DNA of 64,000 nucleotides, taken from contig JAIOUW010000001.1 of assembly GCA_019931105.1 (NCBI GenBank), forward strand, positions 1,488,001 to 1,552,000. Reading direction: 5' to 3'. The notes below the pieces were generated by a model that worked only from the letters and a program-made list of their open reading frames with translations, was not told the DNA's origin and did not search any database. Position 1 is the stretch's first letter, and each line of letters begins with the position of its first letter. A program made the translations under genes and the position numbers. This document shows, one piece after another, positions 40,952-49,327 of the stretch. The DNA is from Flavobacteriaceae bacterium NBU2977. Lineage in GTDB: Bacteria; Bacteroidota; Bacteroidia; Flavobacteriales; Flavobacteriaceae.

Positions 40952-41440
40952 ATGGACATCAAAGACATTCAAAGCCTTATCAAGTTTGTGGCCAAATCTG
41001 GCGCAAGCGAGGTAAAACTGGAGATGGAAGACCTCAAGATTACCATCAAGACAGGTGCGGGAGATCATCCCGAGACAACATATGTACAACAGATACCGCT
41101 TGCGCAGGCTCCGATTCCGCCCATGGCACAAGCTCCCGTTGCTCACATCCCGGCCACGTCTGAAACCACCGAGCAAAAGCCAAAAGAAGATGACTCGAAG
41201 TACATTACCATCAAATCACCGATCATAGGCACTTTTTACCGTAAACCATCACCTGATAAACCGCCTTTTGTCGAGGTCGGGGGAGACATAGCCAAAGGAG
41301 ATGTTTTATGCGTAATCGAGGCGATGAAGCTATTTAATGATATCGAATCAGAGGTTTCCGGCAAGATTGTTAAAGTTCTGGTGGAAGATTCTTCTCCGGT
41401 AGAGTTTGACCAGCCCTTGTTCTTAGTAGATCCATCTTAA
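40952..41440 (+). CDS. accB: acetyl-CoA carboxylase biotin carboxyl carrier protein
   Basis: A 162-residue BCCP. The N-terminal region is followed by a Pro/Ala-rich linker (about 50-70) and the biotinyl domain; the biotinylated lysine is K126 in VIEAMKLFND. A longer frame from 40913 overlaps fabH by 4 bases, but the MDIKDIQSLIKF start at 40952 is family-typical and preferred. It sits 35 bases after fabH and upstream of accC. Confidence 0.95.
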   Translation: MDIKDIQSLIKFVAKSGASEVKLEMEDLKITIKTGAGDHPETTYVQQIPLAQAPIPPMAQAPVAHIPATSETTEQKPKEDDSKYITIKSPIIGTFYRKPSPDKPPFVEVGGDIAKGDVLCVIEAMKLFNDIESEVSGKIVKVLVEDSSPVEFDQPLFLVDPS

Positions 41441-41519
41441 TGTAAACACGAATTTCGAACAATGAATTCCCACTGTTTAAAAGGAATTTATTGTTTGGAG
41501 TTTGGAACTTGAGACTGTT

Positions 41520-42872
41520 ATGTTCAAAAAAATATTAATTGCAAATAGGGGAGAAATTGCACTTCGGGTCATTAGAACCTGCAAGGAAATGGGTATTAAG
41601 ACCGTGGCGGTCTATTCAAAAGCCGACGAAGAAAGCCTGCACGTCCGTTTTGCCGATGAGGCCGTTTGCATAGGCCCTGCACCGAGCAGCGAATCATACC
41701 TCAAAATACCGAATATAATCGCCGCCGCCGAAATAACCAATGCCGATGCCATACACCCCGGCTATGGGTTTCTTTCAGAAAATTCCAAGTTTTCAAGAAT
41801 CTGTGCTGAGCACGACATTAAGTTTATTGGCGCCTCAGGGGATCAAATTGACAAAATGGGCGATAAGGCAACGGCCAAAGCGACCATGAAAAAAGCAGGC
41901 GTTCCTACCGTGCCTGGGTCTGACGGATTACTAAAAGACGTCGCCGATGCCAAAAAAGTAGCCAAAAAAATGGGCTATCCTGTTATGATAAAGGCCACGG
42001 CAGGCGGTGGAGGAAAAGGCATGCGCGCCGTTTGGAAGGAGGACGACATGGAAGAACTTTTCAACAGTGCCGTCAAGGAAGCCACCGCAGCTTTTGGAAA
42101 TGGGGGCATGTATATGGAAAAACTGATCGAGGAACCGCGCCATATCGAAATCCAGATTGTAGGCGATCAGTACGGCAAGGCCTGCCACCTTTCGGAAAGG
42201 GATTGTTCCATACAAAGACGGCATCAAAAATTGACAGAAGAGACCCCATCCCCTTTTATGACTGACAAATTGAGGGATGCTATGGGGAAGGCCGCGGTAA
42301 AGGCTGCCGAGTATATAAAGTATGAAGGAGCGGGAACCATCGAATTTTTGGTCGATAAACACCGCAAGTTCTATTTTATGGAGATGAACACCCGTATACA
42401 GGTCGAACATCCTATTACCGAGCAGGTCATCGACTATGATCTGATCCGTGAACAAATATTGGTAGCGGGCGGGGTGCCCATATCTGGCAAGAACTATACC
42501 CCTAAATTACATTCGATCGAGTGCAGGATCAATGCAGAAGATCCATATAATGGTTTTAGGCCCTCGCCAGGAAGGATTACGACGTTGCATACCCCTGGAG
42601 GACATGGTGTACGCATGGATACCCATGTATATAGTGGGTACATAATCCCTCCGAACTATGATTCGATGATCGCCAAGCTGATTACTACGGCCCAGACCCG
42701 AGAAGAAGCGATAAACAAGATGAAGCGTGCCTTGGATGAGTTTGTCATCGAAGGAATCAAAACAACGATTCCCTTCCACAGACAGCTTATGGACCATCCC
42801 GATTACTTGGCCGGTAATTATACCACGAAGTTCATGGAAGATTTTAAAATGGATCCCCAACCTGAGGAATAG
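41520..42872 (+). CDS. accC: biotin carboxylase subunit of acetyl-CoA carboxylase
   Basis: A 450-residue ATP-grasp enzyme that carboxylates the biotin on AccB. It has [19 protein letters not shown] at the start, the glycine-rich ATP loop ([11 protein letters not shown]), the [12 protein letters not shown] motif and the [15 protein letters not shown] metal/substrate motif. The ATG at 41520 is used; a TTG 6 codons earlier is rejected. A strong terminator follows. The carboxyltransferase genes are not in this window. Confidence 0.96.
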   Translation: MFKKILIANRGEIALRVIRTCKEMGIKTVAVYSKADEESLHVRFADEAVCIGPAPSSESYLKIPNIIAAAEITNADAIHPGYGFLSENSKFSRICAEHDIKFIGASGDQIDKMGDKATAKATMKKAGVPTVPGSDGLLKDVADAKKVAKKMGYPVMIKATAGGGGKGMRAVWKEDDMEELFNSAVKEATAAFGNGGMYMEKLIEEPRHIEIQIVGDQYGKACHLSERDCSIQRRHQKLTEETPSPFMTDKLRDAMGKAAVKAAEYIKYEGAGTIEFLVDKHRKFYFMEMNTRIQVEHPITEQVIDYDLIREQILVAGGVPISGKNYTPKLHSIECRINAEDPYNGFRPSPGRITTLHTPGGHGVRMDTHVYSGYIIPPNYDSMIAKLITTAQTREEAINKMKRALDEFVIEGIKTTIPFHRQLMDHPDYLAGNYTTKFMEDFKMDPQPEE

Positions 42873-42880
42873 AAATTGAA

Positions 42881-42907
42881 AATCCCGATGTAAATCGGGA
42901 TTTTTTT
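42881..42907 (+). terminator. terminator after accC
   Basis: AATCCCGAT and ATCGGGATT form a 9-bp stem with a GTAA loop, followed by a run of T. It lies 9 bases after the accC stop. Confidence 0.9.
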
Positions 42908-43090
42908 ATTTCCAAAACCGTTTTTAGGAATAATAAAATGCCCATTTAGAAGTAAGGCGATCGGCTTGGCCAGCGACGCCCACAAACTTCTTGGTCGGTT
43001 CAATTTAATTCAACCATCGAACATAAGCTCATTAAAGCATTTTATCGCTCAATTATAGCATAAAATCGAGTAATGTTCCGGCAACAGTAA

Positions 43091-43098
43091 TAATTTTG
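43091..43098 (+). promoter_or_regulatory. -7 box before the FAD oxidoreductase
   Basis: TAATTTTG is an exact TAnnTTTG match about 92 bases before the chosen ATG. No TTG is seen at the expected distance upstream. Confidence 0.4.
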
Positions 43099-43190
43099 GA
43101 CACACCGAAAGACCGATTGGTCTGAACGTGTATATGACGCATTTAAAGCGGTCAGCGATTCAATTTGTGATTAGTAGTTATTTTTGGCCC

Positions 43191-44306
43191 ATGAACTTAA
43201 GTTATTGGGAATATAAAACCTGGTTTTCGAACATCGATTTTACCATTATCGGCAGTGGTATCGTTGGGCTTAGCTGTGCCTTGAACCTTCAAAGGCAATA
43301 TCCAAAAGCCAGAATTTTGGTTTTGGAGAAAGGTAGCTTACCCCAAGGAGCGAGCACCAAAAATGCAGGATTTGCATGTTTTGGCAGCATTTCCGAGATA
43401 ATTTCCGATTTAAGATCACATAGCGAGAGTGAAGTTCAAGAGCTGGTCAAGAGGCGTTATGAAGGCATAAAACTGCTTAGAAATACATTGGGAGATTTGA
43501 ATATTGGCTTTCATCGATATGATGGTGGGCACGAACTCTTTGTGAAAGCAAATGCGAGGCTATATGAAGAGTGCAGGTCAAAATTGGATGATATAAACGA
43601 ACTACTTGAACCTGTTTTTTTCGAGAAGGCTTTTCAGGTAAATGAGAATTCCTTTGAATTTGCGAATATATATGAAAGTTATATTTCAAACCGTTTCGAA
43701 GGCCAGTTGCATACCGGAAAATTAATGAAGACCTTACTTGAGAAAGTTTTAAAGGGCAAGACCACTATTTTAAATGCCGTTAGGGTCACGGGTTTTGCCG
43801 AAACCGGAAATGGAGTCGAGGTAGCCACCGAAAAATTTGATTTCAAGACCGATAAACTGCTTATCGCTACAAACGGGTTCGCTTCAGAACTCGCGATAGA
43901 AAATGTTAGACCGGCGCGGGCACAGGTTTTGATTACCAGACCCATCAAGAATTTGCATATAAAGGGAACCTTTCATTTGGATGAAGGCTACTATTATTTT
44001 AGAAACATCGACAACAGAATTTTACTTGGTGGCGGGCGAAACCTTGACTTTAAGGGCGAAGAGACCAGTGAATTTGGTGAGACTGATATAATTCAAAATA
44101 AACTGGAAACCCTGCTTACTGATACAATACTCCCTAAAACTCATTTAGAGGTCGATCGACGGTGGAGCGGTATCATGGGTATTGGCGATCAAAAACGACC
44201 GATTGTGAAACAACTTTCCGACAATGTATGTTGTGGTGTGCGTTTGGGCGGAATGGGTATTGCGATAGGCAGCGCAGTTGGCAGAGAACTGGCAGAGTTG
44301 ATCTAG
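43191..44306 (+). CDS. FAD-dependent oxidoreductase (DAO/DadA-like)
   Basis: A 371-residue flavoprotein of the DAO superfamily. The FAD-binding dinucleotide fold opens with IIGSGIVGLSCALNL; the C-terminal part includes RRWSGIMGIG and RLGGMGIAIGS, which close the FAD site. An upstream in-frame start at 43128 adds 21 atypical residues, so the ATG at 43191 (MNLSYWEYKTWFSN) is chosen. The substrate is unknown, probably an amino acid or related amine. It is alone on the plus strand. Confidence 0.85.
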   Translation: MNLSYWEYKTWFSNIDFTIIGSGIVGLSCALNLQRQYPKARILVLEKGSLPQGASTKNAGFACFGSISEIISDLRSHSESEVQELVKRRYEGIKLLRNTLGDLNIGFHRYDGGHELFVKANARLYEECRSKLDDINELLEPVFFEKAFQVNENSFEFANIYESYISNRFEGQLHTGKLMKTLLEKVLKGKTTILNAVRVTGFAETGNGVEVATEKFDFKTDKLLIATNGFASELAIENVRPARAQVLITRPIKNLHIKGTFHLDEGYYYFRNIDNRILLGGGRNLDFKGEETSEFGETDIIQNKLETLLTDTILPKTHLEVDRRWSGIMGIGDQKRPIVKQLSDNVCCGVRLGGMGIAIGSAVGRELAELI

Positions 44307-44477
44307 TCTCGTTCCTTCGATGTTTTTAACTGGTTTTTGATAACGATTGTCCTTTTTTCGAAGGTTTTTTCACCATTCTTCTTATCTTGGTATCCCCTAA
44401 ATCCTTATGATTTGAATATTCTGGACGACTTGGGTCCAAACAAGTCTGAATTTAACCCCACTTTATGAATTGGAACT

Positions 44478-44499
44478 TGTGCAATCTATGAGTTGCACA
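44478..44499. promoter_or_regulatory. operator-like dyad before the lipoprotein gene
   Basis: TGTGCAA and TTGCACA form a 7-bp dyad with an 8-base spacer, ending 11 bases upstream of the TATGTTTG box at 44511. Its position matches the -33 region, so a bound repressor would block transcription. No regulator gene is beside it. Confidence 0.45.
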
Positions 44500-44510
44500 T
44501 CTTTTGGTTT

Positions 44511-44518
44511 TATGTTTG
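44511..44518 (+). promoter_or_regulatory. -7 box before the lipoprotein gene
   Basis: TATGTTTG is an exact TAnnTTTG match 49 bases before the ATG at 44568. Confidence 0.5.
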
Positions 44519-44567
44519 GCACTTTGATAGTTAAAACATAATTCCCGAAGGGTTTAATGTTATTGAG

Positions 44568-45212
44568 ATGGGAGTAAGCATACAAAGGTTTTTACGAAAA
44601 AAGTGCGCACTATTGATGTTCCTTGTTTTTTTGGCAAGCTGCGGCACATCGAAAAACACATATGAAGTACGTTACGAAAAGGCTTGGAAAGAAGTGTTGA
44701 AATCACAGGCATGGCGGGATGCCCTTAGGCAAGACAATGGCCCGCTAACTGCCGAAAACAATGACTTCTATGCAAGTACCGATGAAACGGAAATTGTTTC
44801 TGGGCCCGCCGTTGACAATAAGGTATATGTTGACGGTTTTGCCGACAAATATGATTTTTTGGTTCATAGGGCCTATGCCAAGATTATTGCCGAAGCCGAG
44901 ATGGCCGACAGCCGTCTTGAAAAAGATTACCTAGATTGGAATACCCAAGCCAATTTGGCCGAGGCCCAAAAAGACAAATCGATTCGCCAGAAGTTGGAAG
45001 CTGTGAATGAACGGTACAAGGCACATCGTAAAATGCTGGAAGGACTTAAATCATGGAACATTTTCAGTGAATTTGGCACTGACGACCTTGATTTTTTTAA
45101 GGCCGAACACGCCGATGAAGTGCGACAAATGCTTCAAAAAGGCCATGGTGAAGGCAATGTCGTCGGCTTTTTGGTTTATAAACTGGCGGACCTTTATCAT
45201 TTCGAGGAGTAG
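44568..45212 (+). CDS. putative exported lipoprotein, unknown function
   Basis: A 214-residue protein with a long signal and a clear lipobox (FLASC, Cys about residue 25). The rest is soluble, rich in charge and helix, with no recognised catalytic motif. It is followed 6 bases later by the GreA-like gene and may be cotranscribed with it. I do not recognise the family. Confidence 0.75.
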   Translation: MGVSIQRFLRKKCALLMFLVFLASCGTSKNTYEVRYEKAWKEVLKSQAWRDALRQDNGPLTAENNDFYASTDETEIVSGPAVDNKVYVDGFADKYDFLVHRAYAKIIAEAEMADSRLEKDYLDWNTQANLAEAQKDKSIRQKLEAVNERYKAHRKMLEGLKSWNIFSEFGTDDLDFFKAEHADEVRQMLQKGHGEGNVVGFLVYKLADLYHFEE

Positions 45213-45218
45213 TTGGCA

Positions 45219-45677
45219 ATGACCGAATCTGTCTCAAAAAAACAACTTCTACGGTTCTGTGAGGACTATATTCAGACTAGAATTTTCAGGATTCTTGGGC
45301 AAATAGATGGTTTTCGGCAAGCGTTGACCTCTGAGACCAAGAGCAGTGCGGGTGACAAACATGAGACCGGCCGTGCCATGTTGCAACTTGAAAGGGGAAA
45401 ATTGGGCCGACAACTCGCCGAAGCCGAGGCGACCAAGGTTACGCTTTCTAAGGTCGATATCAATGCTCGATTCGATAAGGTGGCATTGGGAAGCTTGGTA
45501 AAGACCACTAAGGCAAGTTATTTTTTATCGATTTCGGCAGGCGAATTCAAAAGCGGCCAAACCTTGGTATATTGTATATCAATAAGCACCCCGATAGGCA
45601 AATTATTGCTCGGCAGTTCTGTCGGGGAAATATTTTCATTCAAAGAAGAAGATTTTACTATCTTGGAAATTTCATAG
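45219..45677 (+). CDS. GreA/GreB-like C-terminal domain protein
   Basis: A 152-residue protein. The N-terminal half is helical and charged (KKQLLRFCEDYIQTRIFRIL, LERGKLGRQLAEAEATK), and the C-terminal half (VALGSLVKTTKASYFLS, ISTPIGKLLLGSSVGE) resembles the FKBP-like C-terminal domain of transcript cleavage factors GreA/GreB. Homologues are often misnamed 3-oxoacyl-ACP synthase; no thiolase residues are present. It may bind RNA polymerase, which is inference. The ATG at 45219 is preferred to the TTG at 45213. Confidence 0.65.
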   Translation: MTESVSKKQLLRFCEDYIQTRIFRILGQIDGFRQALTSETKSSAGDKHETGRAMLQLERGKLGRQLAEAEATKVTLSKVDINARFDKVALGSLVKTTKASYFLSISAGEFKSGQTLVYCISISTPIGKLLLGSSVGEIFSFKEEDFTILEIS

Positions 45678-45698
45678 GCTTCTCAAATAACACTAGAA

Positions 45699-46799
45699 AT
45701 GAAGGCAAAGACATTTTTTAAAATCACCATGTGGTCAATTTTGGGTATTACAATGCTAAATGCCCAGCAATCAATTGACAAAAAAGTAATATTGATTACG
45801 TTGGACGGCTTTCGCTGGCAGGAACTTTTTACAGGTGCCGATTCCTTACTGATAACGAACAAAGAGTACGTTGGTGATACTACCGAATTAAAAAAACGTT
45901 TTTGGCGCGATTCTCCGGTCGAAAGGCGAAATGTATTGATGCCCTTCCTTTGGGGCGAAGTTTCAAAAATGGGCCAAATACATGGCAACCGTAATCTGGG
46001 AAGCAAAGTAGATTTGACCAATGCCATGTGGTTTTCCTATCCGGGGTATAACGAAATCTTGACGGGCAAGGCCGATGACCAAAGGTTAACCAGTAATGAC
46101 AAGATAAACAATCCGAACAAGACGGTCTTAGAGATTGCAAATAACGATCCGCGATACAGGGGAAAAGTCGCCGGCTTTGGCAGTTGGGATGTATTCCCCT
46201 TTATCATAAACGAAGAACGTTCAGGGGTTCCTGTCAATGCCGGGTTCGAGTTGGCCAAAGGAAATAATCTGACGGATCGTGAAAAATTCCTGAACGAGCT
46301 GCAACCTATGGTCCCAAGCCCTTGGGGTACCGTTAGGTTAGATGCTTTTACCCATAATTATGCGCTGGAGCATATGAAAAAGGAACATCCGAGTTTAGTA
46401 TACATTTCTTATGGGGAAACCGATGATTTTGCCCATGAAGGTGAATATGATGCCTATTTAAAATCGGCCCGTACAACCGATTCGATGATAGAAGAGCTAT
46501 GGAATTTCACCCAAAACGACCCTTTTTATAAAGACAACACGTTGTTTATCGTTTCGACCGACCATGGAAGGGGAACAAAACCCTTAAAAACATGGACAGG
46601 GCATGGCAAGGAAATCAATGGGGCGGGCAGTGTTTGGCTAATCATTTTCGGAAAAGGTGTATCTCCTATAGGTGAGGCCAATGAAGGACAATTGTACAGC
46701 AATATGATCGCACCCACAATTTTGAAAGTATTGGACTTAAAATTTGACGCAGGACAAACCGATGGCAAACCTATTGAGCTTCTATTCGACAAAAATTGA
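45699..46799 (+). CDS. exported alkaline phosphatase/NPP-like phosphodiesterase
   Basis: A 366-residue exported enzyme of the alkaline phosphatase superfamily. The signal ends near TMLNAQQS. The metal-site and nucleophile pattern is visible in LITLDGFRWQ, SYPGYNEILTG (a Ser or Thr would be the nucleophile), SYGETDDFAHEG with Asp/His ligands, VSTDHGRG and GHGKEI. The family hydrolyses phosphomono- or diesters outside the cell. It follows the GreA-like gene by 21 bases but its exact substrate is open. Confidence 0.82.
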   Translation: MKAKTFFKITMWSILGITMLNAQQSIDKKVILITLDGFRWQELFTGADSLLITNKEYVGDTTELKKRFWRDSPVERRNVLMPFLWGEVSKMGQIHGNRNLGSKVDLTNAMWFSYPGYNEILTGKADDQRLTSNDKINNPNKTVLEIANNDPRYRGKVAGFGSWDVFPFIINEERSGVPVNAGFELAKGNNLTDREKFLNELQPMVPSPWGTVRLDAFTHNYALEHMKKEHPSLVYISYGETDDFAHEGEYDAYLKSARTTDSMIEELWNFTQNDPFYKDNTLFIVSTDHGRGTKPLKTWTGHGKEINGAGSVWLIIFGKGVSPIGEANEGQLYSNMIAPTILKVLDLKFDAGQTDGKPIELLFDKN

Positions 46800-46900
46800 G
46801 ATTTAATAATGGTTTGATGACCTTTAGTTAACCATTACAAAAGTCTAAAATTCGATTTTTATCGTGCGATTAATTGAAGAAGTTTGAGTTAGTTTGTCAA

Positions 46901-46935
46901 AAACCGGTATGCGTCCTATATACCGGTTTTTTAGT
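46901..46935 (+). terminator. terminator after the phosphodiesterase gene
   Basis: AAACCGGTAT and ATACCGGTTT form a 10-bp stem with a 9-base loop, followed by T-rich sequence. It is 101 bases after the stop codon. Confidence 0.8.
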
Positions 46936-47055
46936 TTTTGGAATATTCGGTTCTATAATGTTCGTCACAGAACGGTAATCTTTTATATAGGCGAACAAAA
47001 ATATTTTGAAAAAGCTTGTTTTTAGTGAAACCAAAAGACGATCAAAACTAAGCAG

Positions 47056-47820
47056 ATGAAAATATTAACCTTTCTCATAGTACTGATTTCCGGCTTTTCC
47101 TTTGCGCAGAACATTAATGGTTTTCGAGTACATTCCCATAACGACTATTTGCAAAATGTCCCGTTCTGGAAGGCCCTTTCAGCGAGTGCAAGCTCTGTAG
47201 AAGCCGATGTTTTTTTGGTCGGAGACGAATTGTTGGTCGCCCATACCCAAAATGAGATCGATACACTCAGAAATCTTGAAAAATTATATTTGAAGCCGCT
47301 AGCGAAGAGTTTGGAAATAGGTTTTATTGACGGCCAACCTTTTCAATTGCTTATTGATATTAAATCGGAAGCCTATGGCACTTTAGATGCGATCGTTGCC
47401 TCCATAAAAAAATATCCTTCCATCATAAATAGTAACTCCGTTTCCATAGTGATTTCGGGCAATCGGCCGAAGGCCTCCGAATATATCGATTATCCCGATT
47501 TCATTCACTTCGATTATCAAAGTTTGGATGCTGTCAATGATACGTCCATTTTAGAAAAAATTGCACTGGTCAGTTTGAGCTTCAAAAATTTCTCGGCGTG
47601 GAACGGAAAAGGCAGACCGACATCTGAAGATGAAAAGAAGATCGTTTCGGCCATTGAAAAAGCACACGCTTTGGGAAAACCTTTTCGATTCTGGGCCACA
47701 CCCGATTCAAAAACGGCTTGGAAAACCTTGGTGCATTTGGGAGTGGATTTTATCAATACCGATATGCCTTTTGAATGTGCCGGGTATTTGAACAAACTAA
47801 ATGCAAATACAAAGGAATAA
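47056..47820 (+). CDS. exported PI-PLC/GDPD-like phosphodiesterase
   Basis: A 254-residue protein with a signal peptide (FSFAQNI cleavage region) and a TIM-barrel of the PI-PLC-like phosphodiesterase superfamily. Landmarks are VHSHNDY, SVEADVFLVGDELLVAHT with acidic ligands, LLIDIKSEAYG and FWATPDSKTAW. Related enzymes cut glycerophosphodiesters or phospholipids. It ends before arfB, which lies on the other strand. The substrate is not determined. Confidence 0.8.
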   Translation: MKILTFLIVLISGFSFAQNINGFRVHSHNDYLQNVPFWKALSASASSVEADVFLVGDELLVAHTQNEIDTLRNLEKLYLKPLAKSLEIGFIDGQPFQLLIDIKSEAYGTLDAIVASIKKYPSIINSNSVSIVISGNRPKASEYIDYPDFIHFDYQSLDAVNDTSILEKIALVSLSFKNFSAWNGKGRPTSEDEKKIVSAIEKAHALGKPFRFWATPDSKTAWKTLVHLGVDFINTDMPFECAGYLNKLNANTKE

Positions 47821-47864
47821 AGAAATGTAATTTCGTTTGATTCAAGTTGAAACAAGACCGTTTT

Positions 47865-48269
47865 CTAGCCAAGATCGTGTTTTGAACGATTTGTTTTTTT
47901 CTGGGCAGTCTTCTTCTTACTTTTTAGCCGTTTTTCAATCGACAATCTGGTAGGTTTGGTCTTGCGCCTTTTTTTATGAACTTTTAAGGCGTTTTCCAAA
48001 ATCACGAACAGACGCTCGATGACCAGTTCTTTATTCTTATGCTGACTGCGACTTTCGTCACATTGTAACAGAAGTATGTTTTCTTTGGTCAGTCGATTGC
48101 CCAATTTTAGAAGAATACGGCTCTTTTCAGTTGCGGTAAAGGCGTTGGAATTATCAATGTCAAAGGCCAGCTCGATTTTGGTGGACACTTTATTGACATG
48201 CTGTCCGCCCGCACCACCACTGCGCACGGCTTTAAACAAAAGTTCTTGGAGTACTTGTTCTTTATTCAA
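47865..48269 (-). CDS. arfB: peptidyl-tRNA hydrolase ArfB (ribosome rescue)
   Basis: A 134-residue release-factor-like hydrolase that frees stalled ribosomes. The GGQ motif (GGAGGQHVNKVSTK, about residues 18-30) is near the N-terminus, and the tail is highly basic (KRRKTKPTRLSIEKR, KKKTAQKKTNR), suited to enter the mRNA channel. There is no stop-codon-recognition domain. It lies 6 bases after the ABC ATPase gene on the same strand. Confidence 0.92.
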   Translation of the reverse strand: MNKEQVLQELLFKAVRSGGAGGQHVNKVSTKIELAFDIDNSNAFTATEKSRILLKLGNRLTKENILLLQCDESRSQHKNKELVIERLFVILENALKVHKKRRKTKPTRLSIEKRLKSKKKTAQKKTNRSKHDLG

Positions 48270-48275
48270 ACCAGG

Positions 48276-49250
48276 CTATATATTCAACCGTTGATTGATG
48301 ACTTCGATTGCAATATTAAGAAAAACGGTTTTGCCTACTTCAATGGTTTGATCGTGATTGAAATAGATATTCTGCCCTTCATAAGTGCCCACGATCATAT
48401 AATGCCCACCCATATAATAAGAACCTTTGACCACAACTTCCAGACCTGATTTTTCCGAGACCTTAAATTCATGGGCATAGACGATTATGCGGCGTTTCGT
48501 GTCCGCATAGGTCTTGACGATATTGATAGGTATTCGGTTGGCCTCACCGAACAGCGATGCTATGTATAGGTCTTTAGGATGTTCAAAAAGATTTTTAGGT
48601 GTGTCTTTTGCGATAATCTTTGTATCCTTCAAGACAATTACCCGATCTGCGAACGGAAGCATATCGTTATGGTCGTGGGTTGCGGTCAGTACCGTAATGT
48701 CCTTGTTTTTAAGATAGGCAAAGAGGTTTCGGCGTAAGCTGTTCTTTCTGAAATTATCGATATGGCTAAAAGGCTCATCGAGCAATAAGATTTCGGGTTT
48801 TTGTGCCAAGACCCTTGCCAGTGCTACCCTTTGCTGCTGTCCGCCACTGAGGTTCTTTATCTTGGTTTTGGCAAATGGCGTCATTTCGATCATTTCCAAG
48901 AGCTCGTCTGTCCGCTCTTTTAGAAACTCGGGCTCCAATACTGAAAGATGCTCACTGATGTTCTCATAGACCGAGGTGAACGGCATCAAATCAAAGTCTT
49001 GTGCCAAATATTTCATGTAAGCTTCACCCGGCACCAAATTGTAAAGTGGTCCGAGTATCTGGTTTTCGCCCCAATATACCTTACCCTCTTCAACGTGCAA
49101 GAGACCATATATAATTTTGAGCAGGGTGCTTTTACCGCAACCACTCTCCCCGATTATGGAAACATGCTCGCCTTTGGCCACTTTAAGATTGATGTCGTTC
49201 AAAACAGGGACTTCATCATAGGAAAAAGAAACATGGTCGACTTGAAGCAT
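48276..49250 (-). CDS. ABC transporter ATP-binding protein
   Basis: A 324-residue ABC ATPase with Walker A GESGCGKST, signature LSGGQQQR, Walker B ILLLDEPFSHID and the switch histidine in TATHDH. The extra C-terminal 100 residues suggest a TOBE-like domain, as in importers of sulfate, spermidine or iron. No permease gene is in the window, so its partner must be elsewhere. The ATG at 49250 starts at MLQVDHVSFSY; a longer frame to 49295 is not needed. Confidence 0.85.
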   Translation of the reverse strand: MLQVDHVSFSYDEVPVLNDINLKVAKGEHVSIIGESGCGKSTLLKIIYGLLHVEEGKVYWGENQILGPLYNLVPGEAYMKYLAQDFDLMPFTSVYENISEHLSVLEPEFLKERTDELLEMIEMTPFAKTKIKNLSGGQQQRVALARVLAQKPEILLLDEPFSHIDNFRKNSLRRNLFAYLKNKDITVLTATHDHNDMLPFADRVIVLKDTKIIAKDTPKNLFEHPKDLYIASLFGEANRIPINIVKTYADTKRRIIVYAHEFKVSEKSGLEVVVKGSYYMGGHYMIVGTYEGQNIYFNHDQTIEVGKTVFLNIAIEVINQRLNI

Positions 49251-49274
49251 GATTGAAAATATACTTGGAAGGGA

Positions 49275-49309
49275 ATAAAAAAAATCCGTTTCCAATTGAA
49301 ACGGATTTT
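49275..49309 (-). terminator. terminator of the prolyl oligopeptidase gene
   Basis: On the minus strand, AAATCCGTTTC and GAAACGGATTT form an 11-bp stem followed by a run of T. It lies after the peptidase stop at 49328. Confidence 0.85.
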
Positions 49310-49327
49310 AGTTAAAAATATTGACGG

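Larger units (their letters stand above)
42873..43190. other. intergenic region before the FAD oxidoreductase
   Basis: After the accC terminator this 318-base gap holds one promoter box (separate entry) and no visible gene. The rest is AT-rich, with no RNA or repeat seen. Confidence 0.5.

Noticed and set aside
44317-44370. A terminator after the FAD oxidoreductase
   Set aside because: CCTTCGA and TCGAAGG with a T run could pair, but the 40-base loop is too long to call it.
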